From assembly GCF_023556315.2 (NCBI RefSeq), contig NZ_CP116221.1:1189001-1253000 (forward strand): a DNA stretch of 64,000 nt. Direction: 5' to 3'. The notes under the pieces are model-generated. The model worked only from the letters and a program-made list of their open reading frames with translations, did not search any database and was not told where the DNA came from. The DNA is from Psychroserpens ponticola. GTDB taxonomy: Bacteria; Bacteroidota; Bacteroidia; Flavobacteriales; Flavobacteriaceae. Position numbers and translations under genes: made by a program. Below are positions 42,478 through 51,411 of this stretch, piece after piece (position 1 is the first letter of the stretch; every line of letters begins with the position of its first letter).

Positions 42478-43433
42478 TGCTTGTATAGAGGATTCTTTAC
42501 AAAGTAAAGCTTTTCTTTTTTATAATTGATAATTGTACGCTGTTGCCTAAAAAACTCATAACCTAAAACGCCATCCAACTTTGTTCCAAATGCATTATTC
42601 ATTTGATTGAGGTTGGTTAAGATGGTATGCATTGGTCCATAATAAATCGTTTTCGTTAGTTTAACACGATACAATTTTCCTGCCAAAACTTCAATTTTTT
42701 GTCCGCTAGCTCCAATTAATTGCAGGCGTCGTTTTGGAAAAAACTGTTTTAAAGCGACTTTATCAATTTTTTTGTTGAGTTGGTTGTATTCGGCAGCTGT
42801 ATCTAATCCAAATTTTAATATTTTGCCATTTACATTTGCTTTAATAACAATCGTGTGATTTTTTAGTTTAAAATCGACACTGTCAATTATTTTTTCTAAG
42901 TAAACTGAATCGTCAAGTTTATCACCTTCGTTATTTATTTTAGAGAGCGTTATTTGGTTAAGGTGCATGTCGATAAAGATTTCAAAATCTTTCAATATAT
43001 CATAACCAATAATACCTAAGAGATGCATTTTTTTACTGGATTCAATATGAGATAAATCAATCACATCAGACAGTTTATTTTGAATTATTAAATCTTTAAT
43101 GATGAATTCTTTTAATCGTTTTTCTAACGGATTGTCTATGAAATCAAAAATGCCAGTGGTTTGTTTAGGTGTGTTTAAATTTGAATGGTAACCTTTAAAG
43201 TGATTCTTATTAAGGATTAATGATTCTGAACCAGTATCAATAATAAAGTTTCCTTTCTGATCTAGAAGTTGAGCTTCAATCACAATAAGGTGATCTACAA
43301 GTTGAAAAGGAATTCGGGTTGTATTACTTGTTAAAAATTCGGCTTGAGGAAACGACAGTACATTGTATGATTCTTTACTAAAACCGACAAAAGGAAGTAA
43401 ACAAAATAATAATATGTAGAAAGTCTTCCGCAT
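42474..43433 (-). CDS. Two-lobed retropepsin-like aspartic protease, exported
   Basis: 319 residues with a signal peptide (about 1-19, ending FVGFSK). Lobe 1 has the active-site triad FIIDTGSESLILN (about 62-74); lobe 2 has FGLDTAAEYNQL (about 202-213), so each lobe could supply one catalytic Asp, though the second is DTA rather than DTG. A TKLDGVLGYEFFRQQRTIINY strand set ends each pepsin-like half. Probably a periplasmic or surface protease of unknown substrate. First gene of a coupled pair with the triple-CBM48 protein. Confidence 0.82.
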   Translation of the reverse strand: MRKTFYILLFCLLPFVGFSKESYNVLSFPQAEFLTSNTTRIPFQLVDHLIVIEAQLLDQKGNFIIDTGSESLILNKNHFKGYHSNLNTPKQTTGIFDFIDNPLEKRLKEFIIKDLIIQNKLSDVIDLSHIESSKKMHLLGIIGYDILKDFEIFIDMHLNQITLSKINNEGDKLDDSVYLEKIIDSVDFKLKNHTIVIKANVNGKILKFGLDTAAEYNQLNKKIDKVALKQFFPKRRLQLIGASGQKIEVLAGKLYRVKLTKTIYYGPMHTILTNLNQMNNAFGTKLDGVLGYEFFRQQRTIINYKKEKLYFVKNPLYKQ

Positions 43434-43472
43434 AATATATAGACGGAATAATCAATGAATTGTTACAGTGTT

Positions 43473-44333
43473 TTATTCTAAATGAGTTTCAGTAAACAAT
43501 TTCAATTTAGTCCATGTATCTAATAAATTTAATCCAACCCAACCATGTCCTTCATTTTCGTAAAATGTAAATTCATGTGGAATGTCTAATATTTCTAATT
43601 GAGCATTCATGTCATTACCTTGAGATGATGGCACTAATGGATCTTGCCCTCCATAAAAGAGTATCGTAGGAGGTGCTGAAGCGGTTACTTGATAAAGTGG
43701 GCTAGAGTTTTCTAGATATTCGTTAGTAAGATCATCACCAAAAATTTCAAAAACCGGATCATAAATTGGGTTCTCTGTATATTCCGGATCAGCCAAATTG
43801 GTTGGTCCAACAATACTACAAACCATTTTTACATCATTATCTGTGTCTAAGGAATAGCTCCAAAGCAATGCTAAATGTCCTCCAGCGCTTACACCTATTA
43901 TGCCAAAATCATTAGAAATGGTATAAGTATTCTGATTGGCTTTCAAAAAATTAATTACTGAAGTAATATCGTTGGTTTGCATTGGTAACGGTAAATTGTC
44001 TTGATCTGCAAGCCTGTAATTCATATTTACAATGGCGACATCTGGAAGTTCTTGAAGCGAAATATCCTTATATGGATTCATATCTGTTTTGTCTCCAGAA
44101 ACCCAGCTTCCACCATGGATTAAAATCATAACTTTAGTGTTTGAAGTCCTGCCAGAAGGCAAATAAATATCAAAAACTTGATTGCTATCAGTTCCATAAG
44201 ACACATTTAGTTCTTGTCTAAAATCTAAAGTTTGATCTTGAGGATCATTGTCTGTTGACGATTCATCATCTGTGCAAGCAACAAAACCAATTGTAAGAAA
44301 AAGAAAAAGAAATGTCTGTTTAATTGTTTTCAT
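43473..44333 (-). CDS. Alpha/beta-hydrolase lipoprotein (esterase-like)
   Basis: 286 residues. Lipobox FLTIGFVAC (Cys about 20). BD-FAE/carboxylesterase-type fold: oxyanion region ILIHGGSW, nucleophile elbow GVSAGGH (Ser about 149), late acid in YGGQDPLVPSSQ and His in ENEGHGW. Probably removes acyl groups from carbohydrates or other small esters at the cell envelope. It lies 40 bases upstream of the retropepsin-like gene on the same strand. Confidence 0.88.
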   Translation of the reverse strand: MKTIKQTFLFLFLTIGFVACTDDESSTDNDPQDQTLDFRQELNVSYGTDSNQVFDIYLPSGRTSNTKVMILIHGGSWVSGDKTDMNPYKDISLQELPDVAIVNMNYRLADQDNLPLPMQTNDITSVINFLKANQNTYTISNDFGIIGVSAGGHLALLWSYSLDTDNDVKMVCSIVGPTNLADPEYTENPIYDPVFEIFGDDLTNEYLENSSPLYQVTASAPPTILFYGGQDPLVPSSQGNDMNAQLEILDIPHEFTFYENEGHGWVGLNLLDTWTKLKLFTETHLE

Positions 44334-44463
44334 AGGTTTATTATTTTCAAAGGCTAGATGCAGTTTGTTATAAATGTTTTCGTTTACGATAATATATTTA
44401 ATATGCTCGTGTCATATTGAAATAATTAATTACTTTGTACAGTATAAAGCAATATACATTTTT

Positions 44464-45084
44464 ATGGCTGAATTAATTCGAATATACGAGGAGAATCCTA
44501 ATCCTAAAGCGATTAGAAAGGTTGTTGATGTGTTAAAACGTGGTGGATTAATTATTTATCCTACAGATACGGTTTACGGTTTGGGTTGTGACATTACTAA
44601 TATAAAGGCTTTAGAAAAAATTGCAAGAATTAAAGGCGTGAAATTGGAGAAGTCTAATTTTTCATTTATCTGTCACGATTTAAGCAATTTAAGTGATTAC
44701 GTAAAACAGATAGATACTACGACGTTTAAAATATTAAAACGAGCACTTCCAGGTGCTTATACATTTATACTACCTGGTTCTAAAAGCTTGCCACATCCTT
44801 TTAAAAAGAGAAAAACTGTTGGGATTCGTGTGCCAGATAATAAAATTGCGTTAGATATAGTTCAACAACTCGGTCATCCAATTGTCTCTACGTCTATTCA
44901 TGACGAAGATGAAATTATAGAATATACGACAGATCCTGAGTTAATATTAGAAAAATGGGACAGCCTTGTAGACATAGTTATTAATGGAGGTTATGGTGAT
45001 AATGAAGCATCTACTGTTATTGATTTATCTGAAGATGAACCTGTGATTTTAAGAGAAGGAAAAGGAAGTTTAGAGATTTTTTAA
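44464..45084 (+). CDS. TsaC/Sua5/YciO-family protein (threonylcarbamoyladenylate synthase family)
   Basis: 206 residues from MAELIRIYEENPNPKAIRKV; the frame is open 90 bases further up but that part is hydrophobic nonsense with no family match. The YrdC fold is complete: GGLIIYPTDTVYGLGCD, NFSFICHDLSNL, PGAYTFILPGSKSLPHPF, VGIRVPDN and PIVSTSIHDEDE. TsaC makes threonylcarbamoyl-AMP for tRNA t6A; YciO is its paralogue of less clear role, and the active-site variation here suits the YciO branch, so no symbol is given. Confidence 0.85.
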   Translation: MAELIRIYEENPNPKAIRKVVDVLKRGGLIIYPTDTVYGLGCDITNIKALEKIARIKGVKLEKSNFSFICHDLSNLSDYVKQIDTTTFKILKRALPGAYTFILPGSKSLPHPFKKRKTVGIRVPDNKIALDIVQQLGHPIVSTSIHDEDEIIEYTTDPELILEKWDSLVDIVINGGYGDNEASTVIDLSEDEPVILREGKGSLEIF

Positions 45085-45091
45085 AGCATAA

Positions 45092-45118
45092 AAAAAGCCC
45101 AATCTTTCGATTGAGCTT
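45092..45118 (-). terminator. Terminator of the OmpA-family gene
   Basis: AAGCCCAATC and GATTGAGCTT pair (one mismatch) around TTTC. The T run follows on the minus strand, so it mainly terminates the OmpA-family gene, and it lies directly after the convergent TsaC-family gene. Confidence 0.85.
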
Positions 45119-45143
45119 CTTCATCTATTATGGTACTACTGAA

Positions 45144-46001
45144 TTAGTTGCCAGCAGATAAATTTTTCATTTCTTCTTCAACCATTTCGTAGAATTGGTC
45201 AATTTTTGGTAATACAACAATTCGTGTACGTCTGTTTTTTGCTCTATTTTCAGCAGTATCATTATCTACTAAAGGCACGTAATGGCTACGACCAGCAGCA
45301 ATTAATTGTTGTGGATTTACTTTAAGTTCTTCGAGAACTCTAACTACAGATGTTGCACGCTTCACGCTTAAATCCCAGTTGTCAATCAACACACCTTTAG
45401 AATACGATTTGCTATCTGTGTGTGATTCAACCATAGCTTCAAAGTTTGGTTTACTGTTGATTACAGCAGCAACTTTTGCTAAAACATCTTTAGCTTTATC
45501 GGTTACATTATAACTACCACTCTTAAATAATAATTTATCAGCAATAGAAATAAATACAACACCTTTTTCTACGTTAACTTCAATATCTGGATCGTCAATA
45601 CCAACCGCTTTTTTCAAGCTAGACACAATTGCTAAGGTTACACTATCCTTTTTTGTTAATGCATCTTGAAGTCTTGATATTTTTAAATCTTTTTCCTTCA
45701 TGCTTTCTAGCGATTTCTCTAGGTTTTCAGCACCTTTTTGAGTCAATGTTGTTAAGTTTCCTTTGGTGTCAATTAAATCTTGATTTGATTTTCGCAAATC
45801 TGCTAATTGATCTTTCATAGTTTCAACACGAGCTTCAGCAGCAGCTCTATCAGATAAACAACTGTTTAATTTTACAGTTGCAGAATTTAATAAGTCTTGA
45901 GTTTCTTTTTGTCTTTTTTCAAGCGCCAAATGTTCTTTCTTAGATACACATGATGTTAAAATAAACATTGCTGCAACACTAAATAGCATTAATTTTCTCA
46001 T
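45144..46001 (-). CDS. OmpA-family peptidoglycan-associated lipoprotein
   Basis: 285 residues. Lipobox FILTSC (Cys about 18), then a long coiled coil (about 25-120, LEKRQKETQDLLNSATVKL and onwards), then an OmpA/MotB C-terminal domain (about 140-265) with the binding pattern MVESHTDSKSY ... NWDLSVKRATSVVRVL ... NRAKNRRTRIVVLP. It tethers the outer membrane to peptidoglycan. A TAATTTTG box at 46043-46036 may be its -7 element. Confidence 0.92.
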   Translation of the reverse strand: MRKLMLFSVAAMFILTSCVSKKEHLALEKRQKETQDLLNSATVKLNSCLSDRAAAEARVETMKDQLADLRKSNQDLIDTKGNLTTLTQKGAENLEKSLESMKEKDLKISRLQDALTKKDSVTLAIVSSLKKAVGIDDPDIEVNVEKGVVFISIADKLLFKSGSYNVTDKAKDVLAKVAAVINSKPNFEAMVESHTDSKSYSKGVLIDNWDLSVKRATSVVRVLEELKVNPQQLIAAGRSHYVPLVDNDTAENRAKNRRTRIVVLPKIDQFYEMVEEEMKNLSAGN

Positions 46002-46102
46002 AATAAAGTTTAATAATTAGTTGTTATTAACATACCAAAATTAGAGAAAAGAAAACACCTTAGACTCTACTTTAACTAAACTTTTAACAGTTTTATGAAC
46101 AA

Positions 46103-47083
46103 TTAATAGGTATGACGTTTTCTTATGAAGTACGACCAAACAATTGATTTGGTTGCGTAGTAGTGTTTTTTCTTTGGAAGTTGTTTGCGTTGTTTTAATA
46201 GGCGACTTAGGTTCGCATAAAAATTAAAATGCGCTTTAATAATCGCTAGAATGTGTCCGAATTTTAAACCAAATAGAAATTTTAAACTAGCAATGCCATC
46301 TAAAACTAATCTTATAAAAATAATTCCGAAGAGGAAACCATCTGCATTTTTAGTAATAGTAAACAAGCTATTTCTAAAGTTGAGGTATGTTTTTTTCGGA
46401 TGTAAAGCATTAAGTGTTGCGCCTCCAACGTGATAAACTGTAGATGCACCAACATATTTTGTAATGTGGCCTGTATTGAACGCTCTCCAACACAAATCGA
46501 TTTCTTCAAAATGTGCAAAATAAGATTCATCAAATCCATTTAAGGATTCAAATGTTGATTTTCGTATAAATAAGCAAGCTCCTGAGGCCCAAAAAATTGT
46601 TTTGATATCGTCGTATTGACCTTTGTCTTCTTCTATGGTGTCAAAAATTCGTCCTCTACAAAATGGATAGGCATACTTGTCAATAAAACCACCAGCAGCT
46701 CCAGCATATTCAAAGTGAGATGTTTTTTTGAAGTCTAAAATTTTAGGTTGAATAATCGCCGTTTTTGAATGTGATTGAAATTCTTCAATAATAGGAGAGA
46801 GCCAATTTTTCGTCACCTCTATATCACTATTCAGCAAACAAAACACATCTGCTTCAATATGTTTTAAAGCATCGTTATAGCCTTTGGCATAACCTCCATT
46901 GGTGCGATTTTGAATGATACGAACTTGTGGAAACTGTTGTTTTAAGAATGCTATAGAATCATCTGTCGATGCATTATCTGCCACATAAATATCTGCTTCT
47001 TGCGAATGTATAATTACCGTAGGCACAAACTGCTCAAGCAATTGCTTTCCATTCCAATTTAATATGACAACAGCTAGTTTCAG
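46103..47083 (-). CDS. Family 2 glycosyltransferase, apparently CTG-initiated
   Basis: 326 residues if started at CTG 47083, which yields (M)KLAVVILNWNGKQLLEQF, the exact N-terminus expected of this family. No ATG, GTG or TTG lies at or before that point after the in-frame TAA; the first TTG (47041) would remove the first strand and the NWNG nucleotide-binding motif. Later motifs: DNASTDDSIAFL, CLLNSDIEVT, WASGACLFIRKSTFESLNGFDE and AHFEEIDLCWRAF. It transfers a sugar, probably rhamnose or similar, to a surface glycan. C-terminal hydrophobic stretch near 250-275 suggests membrane association. Confidence 0.88.
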   Translation of the reverse strand: MKLAVVILNWNGKQLLEQFVPTVIIHSQEADIYVADNASTDDSIAFLKQQFPQVRIIQNRTNGGYAKGYNDALKHIEADVFCLLNSDIEVTKNWLSPIIEEFQSHSKTAIIQPKILDFKKTSHFEYAGAAGGFIDKYAYPFCRGRIFDTIEEDKGQYDDIKTIFWASGACLFIRKSTFESLNGFDESYFAHFEEIDLCWRAFNTGHITKYVGASTVYHVGGATLNALHPKKTYLNFRNSLFTITKNADGFLFGIIFIRLVLDGIASLKFLFGLKFGHILAIIKAHFNFYANLSRLLKQRKQLPKKKHYYATKSIVWSYFIRKRHTY

Positions 47084-47145
47084 TATAATTGTTTATTTAT
47101 TAAGTTGTAAAGTCGTTTAGTTTGTTCATTAGATTTATAGTTTCT

Positions 47146-47592
47146 CTAATTACTATAAGATGGAATATCTTTTAAAAACTCATAACGCTCGCTCTCAAAA
47201 TCCATCACACAATAATAATGATTAATTCCGTTAGTAACCATCAAATAACTGGCTTTTAAAGTTAAATTGTATCTCGCAATCTGGTCAAATGTAGTTTGAT
47301 CTATTTTGATTTTATGCGATTTGCATTCTACGATAAGATGAATGCTTCCGTCAGGATTAAACACCACAATATCATAGCGTTTTGTTAAACCATTAACTTT
47401 GAGTTCTTTTTCAACATTTATTAATGATTTTGGATAGTTTTTATGCTGAATTAAATACTGAACGCAGTGTTGACGAACCCATTCTTCTGGTTGTAAAATG
47501 ATGAATTTTTTACGAATCTCATCGAAAATAGAAACTTTATTTTCGTTACTTTTGAAACGGAATTCAAACTTTGGAAAGTTGAGTTCGTGCAT
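47146..47592 (-). CDS. HSDR_N-domain protein (PD-(D/E)xK nuclease-like)
   Basis: 148 residues from MHELNFPKFEFRFKS; the frame is open further up but without family match. It has the type I restriction HsdR N-terminal fold alone: PEEWVRQHCVQYLI, YDIVVFNPDGSIHLIVECK with the acidic and Lys residues of a PD-(D/E)xK site, and FDQIARYNLTLKASYLMVTNG. Stand-alone copies next to the polymerase delta gene are, from memory, frequent in flavobacteria, so a housekeeping role is as likely as defence. Divergent from holA with about 105 bases between. Confidence 0.87.
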   Translation of the reverse strand: MHELNFPKFEFRFKSNENKVSIFDEIRKKFIILQPEEWVRQHCVQYLIQHKNYPKSLINVEKELKVNGLTKRYDIVVFNPDGSIHLIVECKSHKIKIDQTTFDQIARYNLTLKASYLMVTNGINHYYCVMDFESERYEFLKDIPSYSN

Positions 47593-47697
47593 ATAAATAA
47601 GTTCAGTTTTTTTCAAAGTTAACTTACAATACACAAATACCAAAAGCCAAACGCTTTTTTTGGAATTTGAATCTATAAATTTGGAATTTTTCACACA

Positions 47698-48702
47698 TTG
47701 GAAGACGTAAAGCAAATTGTTGCAGACATAAAAAAAGGTCAGATTAAACCCATTTATTTTTTAATGGGAGAGGAGCCTTATTATATTGATGCCATTTCAG
47801 ATTATATTGAAAATAATGTCCTTGCGGAAGAAGAAAAAGGCTTTAACCAAATGGTGTTGTATGGTCGTGATGTTGCTGTAGATGAGATTGTGAGTAATGC
47901 GAAACGTTATCCAATGATGGCAGAGCGTCAAGTCGTTATTGTAAAGGAAGCTCAAGATTTATCGCGTACGATTGAAAAATTGGCTAGCTATGTCGAGCAT
48001 CCACAACCAACTACAGTTTTAGTGATAAATTATAAATATAAAACGCTCGACAAGCGTAAAACCTTATACAAAACTTTAAAAAAGGCAGGTGTCATTTTTG
48101 AAAGTAAGAAGCTGTATGAAAATAAGGTTGCAGATTGGATTCGTCGTGTGCTTTCCGGACAAAATTATACGATTTCACCTAAGGCCTCACAAATGTTAGT
48201 TGAGTTTTTAGGGAATGATTTAAGTAAAATTAATAACGAGTTAGGAAAACTTAAGATTGTACTTCCAGAAGGTACACAAATAACAGCTGAACATATTGAA
48301 GAGAATATTGGTATCAGTAAAGATTATAATAATTTTGAATTGCGTAAAGCTATTGGAGAACGTAACAGTTTGAAGGCATTTAAAATTGTGAATTATTTTG
48401 CTAATAACCCAAAAGATAATCCTATGGTTGTTACAGTTTCGTTGCTGTTTGGTTTCTTTTCGCAGTTATTACAGTTTCATGGCTTGAATGATAAAAATCC
48501 AAGAAACGTAGCGTCTGCATTAAAAATCAATCCGTATTTTGTTAATGAATACGTGTCTGCAGCTCGAAATTTTCCAATGCGAAAAGTGAGTGGTATTGTG
48601 TCAATACTTCGTGAGTTTGATGTTAAAAGCAAAGGTGTTAATTCTAACGCAGTTCCTCAAGGTGATTTGTTAAAGGAGCTTTTGGTTAAGATCTTATCTT
48701 AA
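47698..48702 (+). CDS. holA: DNA polymerase III subunit delta
   Basis: 334 residues from a TTG start (LEDVKQIVADIKKGQIKPIYFLMGEEPYYIDAI is the family N-terminus, read in two parts). Clamp-loader delta features: LMGEEPYYIDAIS, YPMMAERQVVIVKEAQDL, and the helical collar domain with PKDNPMVVTVSLLFGFFSQ. It opens the beta clamp during replication. A second TTG-started gene in this window besides the UvrD-type helicase. Confidence 0.92.
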   Translation: MEDVKQIVADIKKGQIKPIYFLMGEEPYYIDAISDYIENNVLAEEEKGFNQMVLYGRDVAVDEIVSNAKRYPMMAERQVVIVKEAQDLSRTIEKLASYVEHPQPTTVLVINYKYKTLDKRKTLYKTLKKAGVIFESKKLYENKVADWIRRVLSGQNYTISPKASQMLVEFLGNDLSKINNELGKLKIVLPEGTQITAEHIEENIGISKDYNNFELRKAIGERNSLKAFKIVNYFANNPKDNPMVVTVSLLFGFFSQLLQFHGLNDKNPRNVASALKINPYFVNEYVSAARNFPMRKVSGIVSILREFDVKSKGVNSNAVPQGDLLKELLVKILS

Positions 48703-48707
48703 ATAAA

Positions 48708-49058
48708 TTAAGCTTTAGTTTCACACCATACAGCTAATTCGTTTCCAGAAGGATCTAAAAACTGAAAACGTTTTCCGCCAGGAAATGAAAAGATATCGAC
48801 AGAAATTTCACCACCAAGAGTTATGATTTTTTGTTTGATTTCTTCTAAATTCTCATAATGCAAAACAATTAAAGCTCCATTTGTGATCCTGTCATCAGTT
48901 TTTTCAAAACCTCCAGAAATACCACTGTCTGCAAATGAAGTATAGGTTGGACCATAATCTGTAAAGGTCCAATTAAAAGCAGAAGTATAAAATGCTTTTA
49001 TTTGTTCTAAGTCGTTAGTTTTAAACTCGATGTAGTTAATGTGGATGTTTTTTGTCAT
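48708..49058 (-). CDS. VOC-family (glyoxalase/bleomycin-resistance fold) protein
   Basis: 116 residues. Paired beta-alpha-beta-beta-beta motif: NYIEFKTNDLEQIKAFYTSAFNW read in parts, GGFEKTDDR, and the end FPGGKRFQFLDPSGNELAVWCE. Possible metal ligands are at the usual strand positions. Function cannot be predicted beyond the fold. It ends next to holA (convergent) and lies two bases downstream of the SGNH-like gene. Confidence 0.87.
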   Translation of the reverse strand: MTKNIHINYIEFKTNDLEQIKAFYTSAFNWTFTDYGPTYTSFADSGISGGFEKTDDRITNGALIVLHYENLEEIKQKIITLGGEISVDIFSFPGGKRFQFLDPSGNELAVWCETKA

Positions 49059-49060
49059 GA

Positions 49061-49927
49061 TTACTTTGAGGTTTTATGATCAGCTAGTTTGTTATTTAAA
49101 TAGGCTTCAATGATTTGATCTCCTTTTGTATTTAAATGGTCAGCATCTTTAAAGCAAGAGGCATCAATTTGATGATTTAAAAGAACATTCAAATCAAAAT
49201 TGGTCACATCAAATGTTTGTAATAACTCAGAATGCTTTTTTTTCACTTTCTCTGGAACATGTTTGTAATAATACCTGGTTACAGGTGTGTTGATCAGAAT
49301 TATGGTACAATTATTTTTTTTGAGTTCTGCAATAAGCAATGTTATGTACTTAAGCTGAATTTCATCTGATGCCTTGTAATCTTGGCTATAATGTTTTTCT
49401 AAGGTTTTATTGAATAGTAATGTGTCTTTGCCAATAGACGCTGTATTTATTCGTAATTCTTTATTGCTTAATTTGTTAAGATTCAATAATTTTTTTTTCG
49501 AAACAATATCTGATGCTTCTTTTTTACGTATCCAATCATAGTTGTAAGATGTTCCTAAAAGATTATAGCCGTTAAGTTCGTCATTAATCAATGGAATCCA
49601 ACCTTCTTTTATTGAGGTTCTATTAAATCGGTTTTCATAAGATTTCGACAAATTATGGAATCCAAAAGAAATGATGACTGTTTTATTTTTGATTTGTTCT
49701 TCAAAGGTTTTAGCAAAATTATAATGCAATATATAAGGTGCACCAGATAGCGAATAATTAAATGCGTTATTTAAATTTAGACTAACCGTGTGGCTATCTC
49801 CTAAAATAATGACATCGCTGCTTTTGATGGTGTCTTTTAAGTTTTGCTTCAGAAGTACAAAACTTAGTAGAAAAGCAAAGCCTCCAAAGCAGATAAAAAT
49901 TAGTGTTTTAATTAAAAATCTTTTCAT
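49061..49927 (-). CDS. SGNH-like protein, partner of the MBOAT acyltransferase
   Basis: 288 residues with an N-terminal transmembrane helix (about 5-26). SGNH-hydrolase-like blocks: VIILGDSHTVSLNL (Ser in block I), the LSGAPYILHYNF region, VIISFGFHNLS, and DADHLNTKGDQIIEAYL with the block V Asp and His. Proteins of this kind pair with MBOAT acyltransferases in alginate-type or lipoteichoic-type O-acylation. It lies three bases downstream of the MBOAT gene, supporting one O-acylation system acting on an unknown envelope glycan. Confidence 0.78.
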   Translation of the reverse strand: MKRFLIKTLIFICFGGFAFLLSFVLLKQNLKDTIKSSDVIILGDSHTVSLNLNNAFNYSLSGAPYILHYNFAKTFEEQIKNKTVIISFGFHNLSKSYENRFNRTSIKEGWIPLINDELNGYNLLGTSYNYDWIRKKEASDIVSKKKLLNLNKLSNKELRINTASIGKDTLLFNKTLEKHYSQDYKASDEIQLKYITLLIAELKKNNCTIILINTPVTRYYYKHVPEKVKKKHSELLQTFDVTNFDLNVLLNHQIDASCFKDADHLNTKGDQIIEAYLNNKLADHKTSK

Positions 49928-49930
49928 AAA

Positions 49931-51367
49931 CTAGAACTGAAAATATATAAATTCTTGTTCTCTATTGCCAAACCAAAATATAGCAAATATAATAATGTAA
50001 TAAAACGCATACCTCAAAGGCCATTTCCATTTTTGCCCTAAATGAGCAATAGCATACTGTTCTGTTCTACCAATCCATTCAGTGATACAAAATAGAACTA
50101 TGATAAGCATTATATTGGTTGGTCTAATTTCAGGTATTGAAAAAAGCGATTTTGAAGCTATTGATGAGATGTAATTTATTGCGTGACTCATGCTTTCAGC
50201 CCTAAAAAATATCCAAGCAAAAACGGTCATTCCAAATGTTAATGCCATGGAACAAATCTCTTTAAACGAAGGTAAGAGCTTTCCATTTGCAACAATATCG
50301 ATATGTTTTCTATTGTTTTTTGTGAGTAATAGCGGAAGAAAATAAAGGGCATTTAAAGTTCCCCAAACAATAAATGTCCAATTGGCTCCATGCCAAAAAC
50401 CACTAACGATAAAAATGATAAATACATTTCTAATCCGATTCCAAGTATTGCCTTTGCTACCACCTAATGGAATGTATAAATAATCTCTAAACCAAGTAGA
50501 AAGCGACATGTGCCAACGTCGCCAAAATTCAGCAATATCCCTTGAAAAGTAAGGTGTGGCAAAATTTTGTTTTAAGTCAAAACCAAACAAACGCGATGTT
50601 CCAATGGCTATATCTGAGTATCCTGAAAAATCACCATAAATTTGAAACGTAAAAAACAAAGCTCCTAAAACTAAGGTGCTTCCAGAATATTCCGAAGAAT
50701 TATTGAAAATAATATTTGCAAAATGCGCACAATTATCTGCAATGACAATCTTTTTAAATAAACCCCAAAGTATTTGTTTTAATCCATCAACAGCTTTTGA
50801 ATACTCAAAATGGCGTTTCACGAAAAACTGAGGTAATAAATGGGTTGCGCGCTCAATTGGTCCAGCAACTAACTGAGGAAAGAAACTCACAAATGCTGTA
50901 AATGCAATAAGATCTTCGGTTGGTTGCAGTTTCCGTTTATAAACATCAATGGTGTAACTCAAAGTTTGAAACGTATAAAAGCTAATTCCAACAGGTAAAA
51001 TGATGTTTAATGAATTGGCATGTAGTTCAGTTCCAAAAAATGAAAAGGCGGTGATAAAGTTGTCGAGAAAGAAATTATAATATTTAAAAAAGCCTAAAAA
51101 CCCTAAATTCACGATGATGCTTGTCCATAGTAACATTTTTCTTTTGGTAAGATTGGCTTCATTTTTTAATGCCCTTCCAACAGAATAATCAACAAGCGTA
51201 CTGAAAATGATTAAGGACAAAAATCGCCAGTCCCACCATGCATAAAAGACATAACTAGCTACAACAATTAATACATTCTGTAGCTTCAGGTTTTTGTGAG
51301 CAACAAACCAATATAAAAAAAACACTATCGGTAAAAAAACCGCAAAGTCTAATGAATTAAAAAGCAT
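49931..51367 (-). CDS. MBOAT-family O-acyltransferase (AlgI-like)
   Basis: 478 residues with about 10-12 hydrophobic segments. Family motifs: NSLDFAVFLPIVFFLYW, PVGISFYTFQTLSYTIDVYK, FVSFFPQLVAGPIERA, YSDIAIGTSRLFGF, EFWRRWHMSLSTWFRDYLY and the catalytic His in FIVSGFWHGANWTFIVWG. It moves acyl groups across the inner membrane for O-acylation of an extracytoplasmic glycan. Forms a tight pair with the SGNH-like gene. Confidence 0.94.
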   Translation of the reverse strand: MLFNSLDFAVFLPIVFFLYWFVAHKNLKLQNVLIVVASYVFYAWWDWRFLSLIIFSTLVDYSVGRALKNEANLTKRKMLLWTSIIVNLGFLGFFKYYNFFLDNFITAFSFFGTELHANSLNIILPVGISFYTFQTLSYTIDVYKRKLQPTEDLIAFTAFVSFFPQLVAGPIERATHLLPQFFVKRHFEYSKAVDGLKQILWGLFKKIVIADNCAHFANIIFNNSSEYSGSTLVLGALFFTFQIYGDFSGYSDIAIGTSRLFGFDLKQNFATPYFSRDIAEFWRRWHMSLSTWFRDYLYIPLGGSKGNTWNRIRNVFIIFIVSGFWHGANWTFIVWGTLNALYFLPLLLTKNNRKHIDIVANGKLLPSFKEICSMALTFGMTVFAWIFFRAESMSHAINYISSIASKSLFSIPEIRPTNIMLIIVLFCITEWIGRTEQYAIAHLGQKWKWPLRYAFYYIIIFAIFWFGNREQEFIYFQF

Positions 51368-51411
51368 TTATATGTTTATCTATTTATTTATGCAATTACT
51401 ATTTAGGTGAC

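Noticed and set aside
44374-44463. Upstream extension of the TsaC/Sua5-family gene
   Set aside because: It reads as hydrophobic sequence unlike the family; the conserved start is MAELIRIYEENP at 44464.
47146-47592. HSDR_N protein read as part of a restriction system
   Set aside because: No methylase or specificity gene is adjacent and the neighbour is holA; a housekeeping association is as likely.
47593-47715. Upstream extension of the HSDR_N gene
   Set aside because: It overlaps the holA start and encodes no family sequence; the conserved start is at 47592.
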